Shown: in pieces, positions 5,791 through 7,025 of the stretch
Layout of the letters: each line of letters opens with the position of its first letter
Numbering within the stretch: the stretch's first letter is position 1
Assembly (NCBI GenBank): GCA_964393115.1
Contig: CAYMST010000254.1
Coordinates: forward strand, 1 to 7,025
Origin: CAYMST01 sp964393115
GTDB taxonomy: Bacteria; Bacteroidota; Bacteroidia; Cytophagales; Cyclobacteriaceae
DNA: 7,025 nt
Reading direction: 5' to 3'
Made by a program: the position numbers and the translations under genes
The notes under the pieces: generated by a model
What the model was told of the DNA's origin: nothing
Database searches by the model: none
Seen by the model: only the letters and a program-made list of their open reading frames with translations

Positions 5791-7025
5791 TTACTGCCGT
5801 CTGAGGGGCTGAACGAAGACCCCGCTATTTTGGGTGCTTACCTTGAGGTGATAGTAACCTTCACTTAGGTGGCTAAGTCCTGACCATTGAACAGAGGTTT
5901 GAGGAACTAGGAGCCTAAATTCCTTGACGACACGTCCTGCGGCATCAAGGAGGGAAAGCTCTTCAATGAGATCCCCATTGGTACTACGAATATTCAGCGA
6001 CTCATTGAACGGATTGGGCCAAACGAACACTTGGGCCGCGTCACCGCCACGTGAGAGCTCAATGATGTTGCTAAAACTGCTGGCTCCGTCAAAATCAACC
6101 TGCTTCAACTGGTAAAGGACGCGGCTAGTCGGCATGCGCAGACCGATCCCTTGGTCAAGGATTTGATAGCTTTGCGGCTCTGAGGTAGTTCCTGCTCCGC
6201 CTACCTCGGTGACAAAATCCCAAACGTTGCCATCCACACTGCGGTAGATCTCAAAATAGGCATTATTCAGCTCTGAAGCGGTCTGCCAGCTCACCTCGGC
6301 ATTGATTTGCTGCTGCTCAGTCCACACGGCTTCGAACGTAAGCAGTTCGATGGGGACCACCGTTATGCCACCCGTAGGATCCTGGGACAAGTTGTAGTTG
6401 TTCAGGGTACCATTGTCATCCTGATCACTGCCTCCAGCTCCGGTTCTGCGAACCGAGACACTAGAGGGTTGTCCGGCGTAGGTTCCTGATAAGGTGTTTT
6501 GAATGTTGGCGCCGTAGGGCGCAGAGGCAGAAATATCGGCCGAGAAATCAATGGTTACCGACGCGGCTGCGGGCAGGTCAAAGTCTGCCGAACTCCAGTT
6601 GTTGCCATTGTTGGTGAAACTGCCTGGCCCAGAGGCTCCACCGGAAGTAGAACTCACCGTTAGCCCGGTAATATTCTCCAAATAAGTGGTCGCTGCGTCA
6701 TCGAGTGAGACTTCATAAGCCGGACGGTTACCGGTATTGGTGACGATCACTCGGAAGTTCAAGGTAGCACCTGGTGTAGAGTCCCCGCTGACGATTTGAT
6801 AATTGAAATCGAGATAGGGCTCACCCGTTTCTACCGAAACTGAATCATTGATGAGGTCATCAAAGGCTGCATCTGGGTGGATAGGATTTGAGAACTGTAA
6901 CTCAATTTCGTCTTCCAGGGTAGTCCCGGTTCCCGCCCCAACGCTATACTGGTTGCCGATTTCATTGTCCACGATGCCGTAATAGGTCATGACGATGGTA
7001 TCCGCACTACCCGTGGCGTTGCTGA
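5791..7025 (-). CDS. C-terminal part of a large T9SS-secreted beta-domain protein, 5' partial
   Basis: The frame is open to the right edge and continues upstream of the first Met (6990), so the protein starts outside the window. Counting from that Met, residues 60-182 form a DUF11-like beta domain with the telltale VIVTNTGNRPAYEV (81-94). Residues 213-312 are a second beta module with PIELLTF (213-219), TASELNNAYFEIYRS (237-251) and the YQLKQVDFDG turn (293-302), a unit that commonly precedes sorting domains in Bacteroidota. Residues 320-399 are a T9SS type A sorting domain: VWPNPFNESLNI (323-334), a LLDAAGRVV strand (347-355) and GLSHLSEGYYHLKV (371-384). The sorting domain directs export across the outer membrane and surface attachment or release. 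The missing upstream part would carry the signal peptide and the functional domains, so the activity is unknown. Its base composition is richer in G+C than the genes to the left. Confidence 0.9.
   Translation of the reverse strand, partial: SNATGSADTIVMTYYGIVDNEIGNQYSVGAGTGTTLEDEIELQFSNPIHPDAAFDDLINDSVSVETGEPYLDFNYQIVSGDSTPGATLNFRVIVTNTGNRPAYEVSLDDAATTYLENITGLTVSSTSGGASGPGSFTNNGNNWSSADFDLPAAASVTIDFSADISASAPYGANIQNTLSGTYAGQPSSVSVRRTGAGGSDQDDNGTLNNYNLSQDPTGGITVVPIELLTFEAVWTEQQQINAEVSWQTASELNNAYFEIYRSVDGNVWDFVTEVGGAGTTSEPQSYQILDQGIGLRMPTSRVLYQLKQVDFDGASSFSNIIELSRGGDAAQVFVWPNPFNESLNIRSTNGDLIEELSLLDAAGRVVKEFRLLVPQTSVQWSGLSHLSEGYYHLKVSTQNSGVFVQPLRRQ

Noticed and set aside
5924..6489. Two + strand open frames (5924-6115, 6307-6489) inside the secreted-protein gene
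   Set aside because: They are antisense shadows of a well-supported coding region.
1..7025. CRISPR array, tRNA, rRNA or insertion sequence
   Set aside because: Reading both strands I saw no regularly spaced repeats, no cloverleaf with a TTCGA-type arm and no transposase-like protein.

Overview
This is probably a fragment of a Bacteroidota chromosome, perhaps from the Saprospiria or a relative. It joins an accessory, mobilization-type region (about 1-5370) to a host gene (5791 to the right edge). The Bacteroidota call rests on four things. The minus-strand protein ends in a type IX secretion (T9SS) type A sorting domain, preceded by the PIELLTF module common in that phylum. The start codons lack Shine-Dalgarno sequences. 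One intergenic region has a TAnnTTTG-type -7 element. The lipoprotein has a short signal with a Cys-Gly-Asn start. The genus cannot be fixed from the sequence.

Left region, + strand, 3-3834: six tightly packed genes that look like one operon entering from the left edge. In order they are: the basic, disordered, repeat-bearing C-terminus of a protein that starts outside the window; a soluble VirD4/TraG-like coupling ATPase; a multi-pass membrane protein overlapping the ATPase by one base; a small single-pass protein; a lipoprotein; and a second small single-pass protein whose N-terminus closely resembles the first. The ATPase has no transmembrane domain of its own, so the overlapping membrane gene is a good candidate for its anchor. 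I infer a relaxase / split coupling protein / envelope-accessory module for DNA mobilization. The relaxase catalytic part is not visible.

Middle region, 3835-5374: a small minus-strand coiled-coil/membrane protein of the DUF1640-like type (LATKADL motif) runs towards the operon. Diverging from it is a 355-residue protein that I do not firmly recognise. Its C-terminal third resembles the linker-to-MID entry of prokaryotic Argonautes, but it stops before any PIWI domain. It may be an orphan APAZ/Argonaute-N-like protein or a truncated remnant. This is the most intriguing and least certain item here.

Gap 5375-5790: about 416 bases without a convincing gene but dense in hairpins. It holds a long palindrome, a + oriented terminator, two - oriented terminators and one further perfect inverted repeat. 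It lies where base composition changes from AT-richer accessory DNA (single 60-base lines counted by hand: 28/60 G+C at 841-900, 22/60 at 4681-4740) to G+C-richer host DNA (34/60 at 6541-6600).

Right region, 5791-7025, - strand: the C-terminal part of a large secreted protein with a DUF11-like beta domain, a second beta domain and a T9SS sorting signal. It is probably unrelated in function to the left-hand genes.
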